Shown here piece after piece: positions 23,192-30,411 of a stretch of DNA of 43,059 bases (its first letter is position 1; every line of letters starts with the position of its first letter). Source of the stretch: Streptomyces sennicomposti (GTDB lineage: Bacteria > Actinomycetota > Actinomycetes > Streptomycetales > Streptomycetaceae). The notes beneath the pieces were generated by a model that did not search any database, was not told the origin of the DNA, and saw only the letters and a program-made list of their open reading frames with translations. The position numbers and the translations under genes are program-made. The stretch covers positions 1 to 43,059 of the forward strand of contig NZ_JAIOAB010000064.1 in the NCBI RefSeq assembly GCF_019890635.1. The letters run 5' to 3'.

Positions 23192-24346
23192 ATGATCCGG
23201 TTCGAGCAGGTCACCAAGCGCTACCCGGACGGGACCACAGCCGTGGACGGCCTCAGCTTCGAGGTCGCGGAGGGCGAACTCGTCACCCTGGTGGGGCCGT
23301 CCGGCTGCGGCAAGACCACCACGATGATGATGGTCAACCGTCTGGTCGAGCCGACCTCGGGCCGCGTCCTGGTCGGCGGCGAGGACATCGCGGGCCTCGA
23401 CCCGGTGCGGCTGCGCCGCCGTATCGGGTACGTCATCCAGCAGGTCGGCCTCTTCCCGCACCGCACGGTCCTCGACAACACGGCGACGGTGCCGGCGCTG
23501 CTCGGCTGGAAGAAGGCGAGGGCGCGGGCGCGGGCCGCCGAACTGCTGGACCTGGTGGGCCTGGACCCGAAGACGTACGGGCCGCGCTATCCGCGGCAGT
23601 TGTCGGGCGGGCAGCGGCAGCGGGTCGGGGTGGCGCGGGCGCTGGCCGCCGATCCCGAGGTGCTGCTGATGGACGAGCCGTTCGGGGCGGTGGACCCGGT
23701 GGTGCGCGAGCAGTTGCAGGACGAGTTCCTGCGGATGCAGGCCGCGGTGCGCAAGACGGTGCTGCTGGTCACCCATGACATCGAGGAGGCGGTGCGGCTC
23801 GGGGACCGGATCGCCGTGTACGGGCAGGGGCGCATCGAGCAGCTGGACACGCCGGGCGCGGTGCTGGGCAGCCCGGCCACTCCCTATGTCGCCGGGTTCG
23901 TGGGCGCCGACCGGGGGCTGAAGCGGCTGTCGGTGACGGCGATCGAGCGGGGCGACCTGGAGCAGCCGCCGGTCGCCCGGCTGGACGAGCCGGCCGAGCG
24001 GGCCGCCGGGCGGCTGCGCGCGCAGGGGGCGCGCTGGGCGGTCGTCCTGGACGCGGCCGGGGACCTGCACGGCTGGGTGGGGCTGGACGCGCTGGACGCG
24101 GGCGGTTCGGTCGGCGATCTGGCCCACCGGATGAACGCCTGGGTGCCGGTGGGCGCGCCGCTCAAGCAGGCGTTCGGGGTGATGCTCCAGCACGACGCGG
24201 GCTGGGTGGCCGTGCTGGACGGCGCCCGGTTCTGCGGGGTGCTGACCCCCGCGAAGCTGCACGAGGCGCTGCGCCGCTCGGTGGACGCGGACGCGCTCGG
24301 GGTGCCGCGCGGAGAGGTCGGCTTCGACTCGGTGGCCGACGCGTGA
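23192..24346 (+). CDS. Osmoprotectant-type ABC transporter ATPase with CBS region
   Basis: 384 residues of the glycine betaine/carnitine/choline (OpuCA/ProV) family. Walker A GPSGCGKTT (about 36-44), signature LSGGQRQR (about 137), Walker B LLMDEP (about 158), switch His in VTHD, then a C-terminal regulatory CBS-like region from about 250. The ATPase powers uptake of quaternary-amine compatible solutes and its CBS part senses ionic strength in relatives. The matching permeases and binding protein are encoded convergently at 24389-26767. This gene is instead the fourth gene of the lut operon, which is unusual. Confidence 0.9.
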   Translation: MIRFEQVTKRYPDGTTAVDGLSFEVAEGELVTLVGPSGCGKTTTMMMVNRLVEPTSGRVLVGGEDIAGLDPVRLRRRIGYVIQQVGLFPHRTVLDNTATVPALLGWKKARARARAAELLDLVGLDPKTYGPRYPRQLSGGQRQRVGVARALAADPEVLLMDEPFGAVDPVVREQLQDEFLRMQAAVRKTVLLVTHDIEEAVRLGDRIAVYGQGRIEQLDTPGAVLGSPATPYVAGFVGADRGLKRLSVTAIERGDLEQPPVARLDEPAERAAGRLRAQGARWAVVLDAAGDLHGWVGLDALDAGGSVGDLAHRMNAWVPVGAPLKQAFGVMLQHDAGWVAVLDGARFCGVLTPAKLHEALRRSVDADALGVPRGEVGFDSVADA

Positions 24347-24365
24347 GGGCTCGGTGCCGACCGGC

Positions 24366-24388
24366 CCCCGCCGGGCGGGGCGGCGGGG
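24366..24388. terminator. Terminator between convergent ABC genes
   Basis: CCCCGCCG (24366-24373) pairs perfectly with CGGCGGGG (24381-24388), loop 7 nt, in the 42-bp gap between the two convergent transporter transcription units. It can act for both strands. Confidence 0.65.
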
Positions 24389-25324
24389 TCACTTCAGCAG
24401 GCCCTTGTCCTTCAGGTAGGCGCGGGCCACGTCGGCGGGCAGGCGGCGCCAGCTGTCGACCTGTCGGTTCATCGACGCCAGGTCCGCCGTGGTCAGCACC
24501 TTGTTGAGCCGGTCCAGGACGCGGGTCACCCCGGGGCCGCCCGCGCGGGCGCGGTTGACGACCGGGACGACGTAGTCGGCGTTCTGGAGGTGCTTGTCGT
24601 CGGCGAGGACGACCAGGCCGAAGGCGTCGAGGGTGGCGTCCGTGGTGGTGGTCAGCACCATCTGGTCGCGGCCGCTCCGCACGGCCTGCTTCGCCGGGGT
24701 GGTGCCGACGCCCTTGGGGTCGATGCCGGTGATCCGGATACCGTACGTCGTCCTCAGACCGGGCTCGCAGTACGGCCGGCTCACGCACTCGTCCCCGGCG
24801 GCGAGCCGTACCTTCAGCCCGGACGCGCCGAGGTCGCTGAGGGTCTTCAGGCGGTGCTCGCGGGCATAGGCGGCGCTGACCGCGAAGGCGTTCTGGTCGA
24901 CGGCCCGGCCCGGGTCGAGGACGGTGAGGCCGCGGGGCGCGGCCAGGCGGCGCAGGGCGCTCATGGTGGCGGCGAGGTCGGGCGACCCGGCCGGGGACGC
25001 GTCGGGGCCGTGGGCCTTGGCGTTCAGCCAGTCGGCGAGGGTGGCCGCGTACTCGGGGACGACGTCGATTCGGCCGGACTCCAGGGCGGGTTCGTACAGT
25101 TCGCGGTTGGCGACGGTGATCAGCTCGGTGTCGTGTCCGGCCTGCTTCAGCAGCAGGGCGTACATCTGGGCGAGCAGGTCGCTCTCGGTGAAGCCGGCCG
25201 ATCCGATGGTCAGGCGCCGGCTGTCGCCGGGCGGCGCGGTGACCTGGCCGCGCTGCTCCAGGGAGGGGCCGGTGGAGCAGGCGGCGAGCAGGAGCGGCGG
25301 CAGGAGCGCGAGGAGGCCCCGCAT
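24389..25324 (-). CDS. Osmoprotectant ABC transporter substrate-binding lipoprotein
   Basis: 311 residues from ATG 25324. A lipoprotein signal peptide ends at the lipobox LAAC (Cys16), so the protein is tethered to the outer face of the membrane. The mature part is the OpuAC-type fold: IGSAGFTESDLLAQMYALLL, then NRELYEPALESGRIDVVPEY and QNAFAVS, as in OpuCC/ProX binding proteins for choline, betaine or carnitine. It is the last gene of the minus-strand transporter unit, 11 bp after the proximal permease. The exact ligand cannot be read from the sequence. Confidence 0.9.
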   Translation of the reverse strand: MRGLLALLPPLLLAACSTGPSLEQRGQVTAPPGDSRRLTIGSAGFTESDLLAQMYALLLKQAGHDTELITVANRELYEPALESGRIDVVPEYAATLADWLNAKAHGPDASPAGSPDLAATMSALRRLAAPRGLTVLDPGRAVDQNAFAVSAAYAREHRLKTLSDLGASGLKVRLAAGDECVSRPYCEPGLRTTYGIRITGIDPKGVGTTPAKQAVRSGRDQMVLTTTTDATLDAFGLVVLADDKHLQNADYVVPVVNRARAGGPGVTRVLDRLNKVLTTADLASMNRQVDSWRRLPADVARAYLKDKGLLK

Positions 25325-25335
25325 CGGCGGCGTCC

Positions 25336-26010
25336 TCACCGGCCGTCGCCCCTCGCCCGGGCCGGGGCCAGCCGTTCGACGGCGACGAAGACCGCCTCGA
25401 CGGCCAGGGCGAACACGGCGACAAGGACGGCGCCGGCCACCACCTGCGGGGTGCTCGCCAGGTTGAAGCCCGCCGTGATGATCCGGCCGAGGCCGCCCCC
25501 GCCGGCCAGCGCCGCGATGGTGGCGGTGGCCACGAGCTGGACGGCGGCGATCCGCACCCCGGTGAGCACCATCGGCAGGGCCAGAGGAAGTTCGACGCGG
25601 AACAGCAGTTGCCGGCCGATCATCCCCATGCCGCGCGCCGCCTGGACGACGTCCCGGTCCACCCCGCGCATCCCGACGTAGGCGTTGGTGAGCAGCGGCG
25701 GCACGGCGAACAGCACCAGGGCGACGACGGTCGGCCCCTCGCCCCACCGGCCGACGGGGGTGAGGAGCAGCAGCACCAGGACGGCGAAGGTGGGCACGGC
25801 CCGGCCGACGTTGGAGATGTTGACGGCGAGGGCGCCGCCCTTGCCGAGGTGACCGAGGACGAGGGCGACGGGCAGGGCGATCAGGCAGCTGACGGCGAGG
25901 CAGACGACGGTGAGGGCGAGGTGCTGGAGGAGGCGGTGTGCGATGCCGTCGTCGCCCGCCCAGTGCGCGGGGTCGGTGAGCCAGGCCCAGGCGTCGGTCA
26001 CGGTGCTCAC
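25336..26010 (-). CDS. Osmoprotectant ABC transporter permease
   Basis: 224 residues, OpuCB/ProW-type inner-membrane permease with five to six transmembrane helices (for example LALTVVCLAVSCLIALPVAL). The EAA loop that contacts the ATPase is VVQAARGMGMIGRQLLFRVELPLALP. It starts at GTG 26010. It overlaps no gene but is 11 bp before the binding-protein gene and 76 bp after the second permease, which suggests one transcript. Confidence 0.9.
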   Translation of the reverse strand: MSTVTDAWAWLTDPAHWAGDDGIAHRLLQHLALTVVCLAVSCLIALPVALVLGHLGKGGALAVNISNVGRAVPTFAVLVLLLLTPVGRWGEGPTVVALVLFAVPPLLTNAYVGMRGVDRDVVQAARGMGMIGRQLLFRVELPLALPMVLTGVRIAAVQLVATATIAALAGGGGLGRIITAGFNLASTPQVVAGAVLVAVFALAVEAVFVAVERLAPARARGDGR

Positions 26011-26086
26011 ACCCGGCCTCCGGCACGGAGATTGGTGTGCGCGCCGACGGAGCGGGTGTCCGGGCGGGTGTCGTCCGTGCGGGTGT

Positions 26087-26767
26087 TCATGTGCGGGCCG
26101 TCCGGGTCCACGGGGTGAGCAGGCGCTGGAGGCCGAGCAGGAGCAGGTCGGCGGCGACGGCGATCACCACGCACAGTACGGAGGCGGTGAGCACCTGTGC
26201 CTTGAAGTAGGTGTTCATGCCGGCGTAGATGAGGTTGCCGAGGCCGCCGAAGCCGACGATCGCGCCGATGGTCACCAGGGAGACCGCCGAGACGGTGGCG
26301 ATGCGCAGTCCGGCCATCGCGGCGGGCAGGGCGAGCGGCAGTTCGACGGTGAGGAGCAGCCGGGCGGGGCCGTAGCCCATGCCGAGGGCGGCCTGCCGGG
26401 TCTCCTCGGGCACGGCGCGCAGTCCGGCGAGGATGTTGCGCACCAGCAGGGTGAGCGAGTACAGCACGAGCCCGGCGACCACGAGGGTGGCCGAGAGGCC
26501 GTACAGGGGCAGGAGCAGGGAGAACATGGCGAGCGAGGGGATGGTGTAGAGGACGGTCGTGACGGCGAGGACGGGTCCGGCGGCGCCCTTCCAGCGGCGG
26601 GCGAGCACGGCGAGCGGGACGGCGACGGCGAGGCCGATCAGCACGGACAGGCCGGTGAGCTGGAGGTGCTGGAGCACCGCGTCCAGGAGGATGTGGCGGC
26701 GCGTGCTCAGGTATGCGCCGCAGATCCACTCGTTGCGTGCGAGGCAGTCGTCCGGGGGCCCGGTCAC
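26087..26767 (-). CDS. Osmoprotectant ABC transporter permease
   Basis: 226 residues, second OpuCB/OpuCD-type permease. Hydrophobic helices such as LTGLSVLIGLAVAVPLAVL and the EAA loop EETRQAALGMGYGPARLLLTVELPLALP identify it. It starts at GTG 26767 and is the first transporter gene after the MarR regulator, separated by 131 bp that contain repeated palindromes. The paired permeases form a heterodimeric channel with the binding lipoprotein and the ATPase encoded on the other strand. Confidence 0.9.
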   Translation of the reverse strand: MTGPPDDCLARNEWICGAYLSTRRHILLDAVLQHLQLTGLSVLIGLAVAVPLAVLARRWKGAAGPVLAVTTVLYTIPSLAMFSLLLPLYGLSATLVVAGLVLYSLTLLVRNILAGLRAVPEETRQAALGMGYGPARLLLTVELPLALPAAMAGLRIATVSAVSLVTIGAIVGFGGLGNLIYAGMNTYFKAQVLTASVLCVVIAVAADLLLLGLQRLLTPWTRTART

Positions 26768-26826
26768 GGGTCCATTCCACCGGCCGGACGCCGGGTCGGC
26801 GCGTTGAGGTGGCCCGTCCGGGGCGG

Positions 26827-26905
26827 GGTGTCACACCTCGGGTGGCATACGGCGGGGGCGCGCCTCGGGAGGTGTCCCACCTCAGGGGTCCGCGGGTGTC
26901 ACACC
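26827..26905. promoter_or_regulatory. Three GGTGTCACACC palindromes upstream of the permease operon
   Basis: The palindrome GGTGTCACACC is exact at 26827-26837 and 26895-26905, with the variant GGTGTCCCACC at 26871-26881. The copies are 44 and 24 bp apart, each followed by CTC. They lie in the gap between the MarR gene and the transporter permease (the last copy overlaps the MarR stop). They are good candidates for operators of the adjacent MarR protein. Confidence 0.6.
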
Positions 26906-27477
26906 TCGGGGGGTGCGGCGGGGTCGAGGGGGTCGTCCACGACGCCCCGGTCCGCGCGGGCGTCGTCGTGGGCGTCCACCGCGATCTCGCCCGCGGCGGC
27001 CGTCAGGGCGTGCAGGGCCGGGACGAGGGCCGTGCGCTGCGCGGCGGGCAGCCGCCGCACGAGGGTGCGGATCTCGGCGCGGCGGTGGGTGAGGACCCGG
27101 CCGACCAGGTCGTGGCCGCCGGGGGTGAGGCTGAGGACGACCTCGCGCCGGTTGGCGGGATTGGTCCTGCGGTCCACCAGGTCGAGCGCTTCGAGGCGGC
27201 CGACCATGCGCAGGGCGGTGGACGGGTTGACGCCGAGGGTGGTGGCGAGGGCGACGAGTTTGACGGGTCCGCAGGTGTCCAGGACGACCAGGGCGCGCAG
27301 TTGGGGCAGGGTGAGCGAGTCGTCGGTGCGGGCCAGGGCGCGGGCGGAGATCGCGACGAACAGCCGGGAGGCGGTCATCACGGCGATGCTCAGTTCTTCC
27401 GCCTCGTGGTCGAGGGCGTGCTGCGCGGGCCGGGCGCGGGAGGGGGCCCGGCCCCGGTGGGTGGGGTGCTCTGCCAT
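26899..27477 (-). CDS. MarR family transcriptional regulator
   Basis: 192 residues with a winged helix-turn-helix at about 55-125 (LTLPQLRALVVLDTCGPVKLVALATTLG, then NPSTALRMVGRLEALDLVDRR and the wing EVVLSLTP). MarR dimers bind palindromes and respond to small phenolic or other ligands. It lies between the SDR and the osmolyte transporter on the same strand and is a natural candidate to control the transporter through the GGTGTCACACC repeats. GGAAGGGGG precedes the ATG at 27477. The C-terminal tail is acidic and disordered. Confidence 0.9.
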   Translation of the reverse strand: MAEHPTHRGRAPSRARPAQHALDHEAEELSIAVMTASRLFVAISARALARTDDSLTLPQLRALVVLDTCGPVKLVALATTLGVNPSTALRMVGRLEALDLVDRRTNPANRREVVLSLTPGGHDLVGRVLTHRRAEIRTLVRRLPAAQRTALVPALHALTAAAGEIAVDAHDDARADRGVVDDPLDPAAPPEV

Positions 27478-27534
27478 GGTGTCCCCCTTCCGCTCTCGCC
27501 GCGGCCGTCCGGCGCCGTGCCCCGGCCGGGTGTC

Positions 27535-28554
27535 TCAGGCCGCGCCGGTACGACCGCGCCGGGTGAGTGCGGCGGCGGTGGCGGCGGCGCCGCCGAGGGC
27601 GAGTCCGGCGGCGAGGGCGGCGGGGTGGCGGGCGAGGGCCGCCTGGAGGGAGCGGCTGTGCGAGGAGGCGTCGAAGATGCCGTGGGCGCCGTGGTCGCTG
27701 CCCCGCGGTCCCTCGTCCACGGGTTCGAAGAGGTTGCTCTCGCCGGTCGGGGGCCGCAGGTCGGTCTGCTGGGAGTCGAAGCCGGTGCGGGCGAGGTAGC
27801 GGTCGAGCAGGGCCGGGGCGAGGCGGTTGGCCCAGACGGTCGCGACGGTGGTGGCGCCGACGTAGTACTGCTTGCGGCGCGGGTGGTCGGCGGCGTGCAC
27901 GACGCCCCGGGCGGCGACCTCGGGCTGGTAGATCGGCGGGACGGGCTGCGGGTGTTTGGGCAGCCGGGTGGTGACCCAGGAGAACTGCGGGGTGTTGACG
28001 GCGGGCATCTGCGCCACGGTGACGTGCACGTTGCTGCCGCGGTGCAGCAGTTCGGTGCGCAGGGAGGAGGTGAAGCCGTTGATGGCGTGTTTGGCGCCGC
28101 AGTACACGGACTGCAGGGGCACCGACCGCTCCCCCAGCGCGGAGCCCACCTGCACGATCGTGCCCCGGTCGCGCGGCAGCATCCGCTCGAGCGCGGCCCT
28201 GGTGCCGTTGACGAAGCCGAGATACGTCACCTCGGTCGCCCGGCGGTACTCCTCGGGGGTGATCTCCTCGAACGGGGCGAACACCGTGCTGAAGGCGCAG
28301 TTGATCCATACGTCGATGGGTCCGAACGCGCGCTCGGCGGCCTCGGCGGCGGCCTCCACCTGCTCGGGGTCGGCCACGTCGGCCACGTGGACGAGGGGCC
28401 GGCCGCCGAGCGACTCGACCTCCTTGGCCGCGTTGTCCAGGCCGGTGCGGCCGCGGGCGACGAGGACGACGTCGGCGCCGCGCCGGGCGTAGAGGCGGGC
28501 GGTGGCGCGGCCGATGCCGGCGCTGGCGCCGGTGATGACGACGGTCTGGGGCAT
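27535..28554 (-). CDS. SDR family oxidoreductase with C-terminal hydrophobic tail
   Basis: 339 residues. Motifs TGASAGIG (residues 8-15), a NCAF variant of NNAG, the VQVGSALGERSVP serine region and YCGAK (YxxxK, around 157-161). After the catalytic domain comes a ~90-residue extension that ends with an Ala/Leu/Gly-rich stretch (RHPAALAAGLALGGAAATAAAL, about 308-330) and RRGRTGAA, a possible tail anchor. It lies 10 bp after the GH15 gene, with AAGGAG before the ATG, and so is cotranscribed with it. Substrate unknown. Related Streptomyces SDRs carry similar extensions. Confidence 0.88.
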   Translation of the reverse strand: MPQTVVITGASAGIGRATARLYARRGADVVLVARGRTGLDNAAKEVESLGGRPLVHVADVADPEQVEAAAEAAERAFGPIDVWINCAFSTVFAPFEEITPEEYRRATEVTYLGFVNGTRAALERMLPRDRGTIVQVGSALGERSVPLQSVYCGAKHAINGFTSSLRTELLHRGSNVHVTVAQMPAVNTPQFSWVTTRLPKHPQPVPPIYQPEVAARGVVHAADHPRRKQYYVGATTVATVWANRLAPALLDRYLARTGFDSQQTDLRPPTGESNLFEPVDEGPRGSDHGAHGIFDASSHSRSLQAALARHPAALAAGLALGGAAATAAALTRRGRTGAA

Positions 28555-28564
28555 GACGGGCTCC

Positions 28565-30322
28565 TTACTCGGCGGTGGGCGCGAACGGCGGGGCGAGCCG
28601 GGCCGCGCTCTCCAGCAGCAGGGCGTGGACGAAGGCCTGGGGCAGATTGCCGCGCAATTGGCGCTGGGCGATGTCGAACTCCTCCGCGTACAGTCCCGAC
28701 GCCCCGCAGGCGCCGCGGCTGCGTTCGAACCAGCGGTAGGCCTCGGTGTCGTTCCCCTGCTGGTGTTCGGCCAGCGCCATGACGAACCCGCACAGCACGA
28801 AGGCTCCTTCGGCCTGTTCGAGGGGCCTGTCGTCGTGGCGGAAACGGTAGACGAAGTGGTCCTGGGTCAGATGTGCGCGGCAGGCGGCGAGGGTGGCGCG
28901 GGTGCGCGGGTCGCGGGCGGGCAGGGCGCCGCGCAGGGCCGGCAGCAGCAGGGCGGCGTCGATCCCGGGGTCGTCGGTGGCGCGCTGCCAGTGGCCGTCG
29001 GGGTGGACGGCGGTGGCGCACGCCTCGGCGAAGAGGGCGTCGGCCAGCCGCTCACATGTGCCGGCGAGCGGCTGGCGGGGCGCCGCCCCGGCCAGGGCGC
29101 GCAGTCCCGCGACGCAGGTGAGCCTGCTGTGCGTCCACTGCCGTGGCTCCAATTCCCAGATCCCGGCGTCGGGTTCGCGCCAGCGGTCGGCCACGGTGCG
29201 CACCGCGAGGTCGGCGGCCTTCCAGCCCTCGGCGTCCAGCCGGCCGGCCCGTTCGGCGGCGGCGAACAGCAGCAACGACTCGCCGAAGGCGTCGAGTTGG
29301 AACTGCTCGCCGACGTGGTTGCCGATCCGGCTGGAGCCGCCGGGGTAGCCGGGCAGGCCGAGTTCGCGCTGGTCGGGCACGGGCCTGCCGTGCACGGTGT
29401 AGGCGGGGGCGAGACGGGGGCCGTCCGAGCGGAGCCGTTCGCCGACGAAGTGGACCGCTGCGTCGAGGAGTTCGGGGGCGCCGGCAGCGGCGGCGGCCTG
29501 TCCGGCGTAGCTCTGGTCGCGGATCCACACGTACCGGTAGTCGTAGTTGCGGCCGGCCTCGGCGCGTTCGGGCAGGCTGGTGGTGGCCGCGGCGACCATG
29601 CCGCCGCCGTGGGTGGTCAGCCCGCGCAGCACGGCGTAGGCGCGGCGGGCGTCGCGCGGGGCGACGGTCCGCTCCAGCGGGGGCACGCTCTCCCGCCAGG
29701 CCCGCTCGGTGGCGGTCCAGGCCTGGCCGGCGTGGGGCGGGGTGTGCGGCAGGGGCGCGTCGGAGCACTCCAGGACCAGGTCGTGGCGTTCGCCGGGCCG
29801 CAGGACGAACTCGGCGGTGAGACCGTCGGCGCCCACGGTCGCCGAGGGCGCGCCCTGCCAGCGCAGCCGGTGGTGACCGACGTTGAGGTGCCACCGGCCG
29901 TCGTCGTCGCGGTGCGGGGCGGCCGGCGGGGTGCGGCCGTAGTCGGCGTACGGGTCGAGCACGGCGCGGACGTGGGCGGTGCCGTCGACGGCGGTGAGCT
30001 GCCTGAGCAGGACCAGGCGGCCGGCCTCGCCGGGGAAGGCCAGGGCCTCGCGGCACTCGACGACGCCGTCGGTGGTGATCCAGCGGCTGCGCCAGATCAG
30101 GGTGCCCTCCTCGTAGTGGCCGCCGGGGACGTACCGGCCGCGCGGGGTGACGGCGTAGCCGCCCCGGCCGCCGATCAGGGCGGCGAAGACGGCGTCGTCG
30201 TGCCAGGTGGGCGCGCACAGCCAGGCGACGGCGCCGTCCGGTCCGATGAGGGCGCCGCGCTCCCCGTCGGCCAGCAGCGCGTAGTCGTGCAGCGCGTGCG
30301 GCGGGAAGGATGCGGTGCTCAT
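28565..30322 (-). CDS. Glycoside hydrolase family 15 (glucoamylase-like)
   Basis: 585 residues. N-terminal beta-sandwich (about 1-220) followed by the (alpha/alpha)6 GH15 barrel. Signatures seen are YVWIRDQSYAG (about 260-270), GYPGGSSRIGNHVGEQFQLDAFGE, GIWELEPRQWTHSR (about 388, the expected general acid Glu) and the C-terminal RQLRGNLPQAFVHA. It is cytoplasmic, without a signal peptide. GH15 proteins hydrolyse alpha-linked glucosides such as maltodextrin or trehalose; in actinomycetes several have trehalase activity. I chose ATG 30322, giving a start common in the family; the ribosome site is weak. Between the TPP enzyme and the SDR in the minus-strand run. Confidence 0.88.
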   Translation of the reverse strand: MSTASFPPHALHDYALLADGERGALIGPDGAVAWLCAPTWHDDAVFAALIGGRGGYAVTPRGRYVPGGHYEEGTLIWRSRWITTDGVVECREALAFPGEAGRLVLLRQLTAVDGTAHVRAVLDPYADYGRTPPAAPHRDDDGRWHLNVGHHRLRWQGAPSATVGADGLTAEFVLRPGERHDLVLECSDAPLPHTPPHAGQAWTATERAWRESVPPLERTVAPRDARRAYAVLRGLTTHGGGMVAAATTSLPERAEAGRNYDYRYVWIRDQSYAGQAAAAAGAPELLDAAVHFVGERLRSDGPRLAPAYTVHGRPVPDQRELGLPGYPGGSSRIGNHVGEQFQLDAFGESLLLFAAAERAGRLDAEGWKAADLAVRTVADRWREPDAGIWELEPRQWTHSRLTCVAGLRALAGAAPRQPLAGTCERLADALFAEACATAVHPDGHWQRATDDPGIDAALLLPALRGALPARDPRTRATLAACRAHLTQDHFVYRFRHDDRPLEQAEGAFVLCGFVMALAEHQQGNDTEAYRWFERSRGACGASGLYAEEFDIAQRQLRGNLPQAFVHALLLESAARLAPPFAPTAE

Positions 30323-30358
30323 GGGGGTGTGGTCCTGCCGTTCGGTTCGGGGTTCCCG

Positions 30359-30397
30359 GCGGCGGGGGCGGAGCGCTTCCGGGTCCGTCCCCGCCGC
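30359..30397 (-). terminator. Strong hairpin between TPP-enzyme and GH15 genes
   Basis: 13 Watson-Crick pairs plus one G-U: 30359-30372 pairs with 30384-30397, loop 11 nt. It starts 15 nt after the TPP-enzyme stop on the minus strand. It may be an internal terminator or attenuator that lowers expression of the downstream GH15-SDR-MarR part. Confidence 0.6.
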
Positions 30398-30411
30398 TGC
30401 CGGACCGTGGG

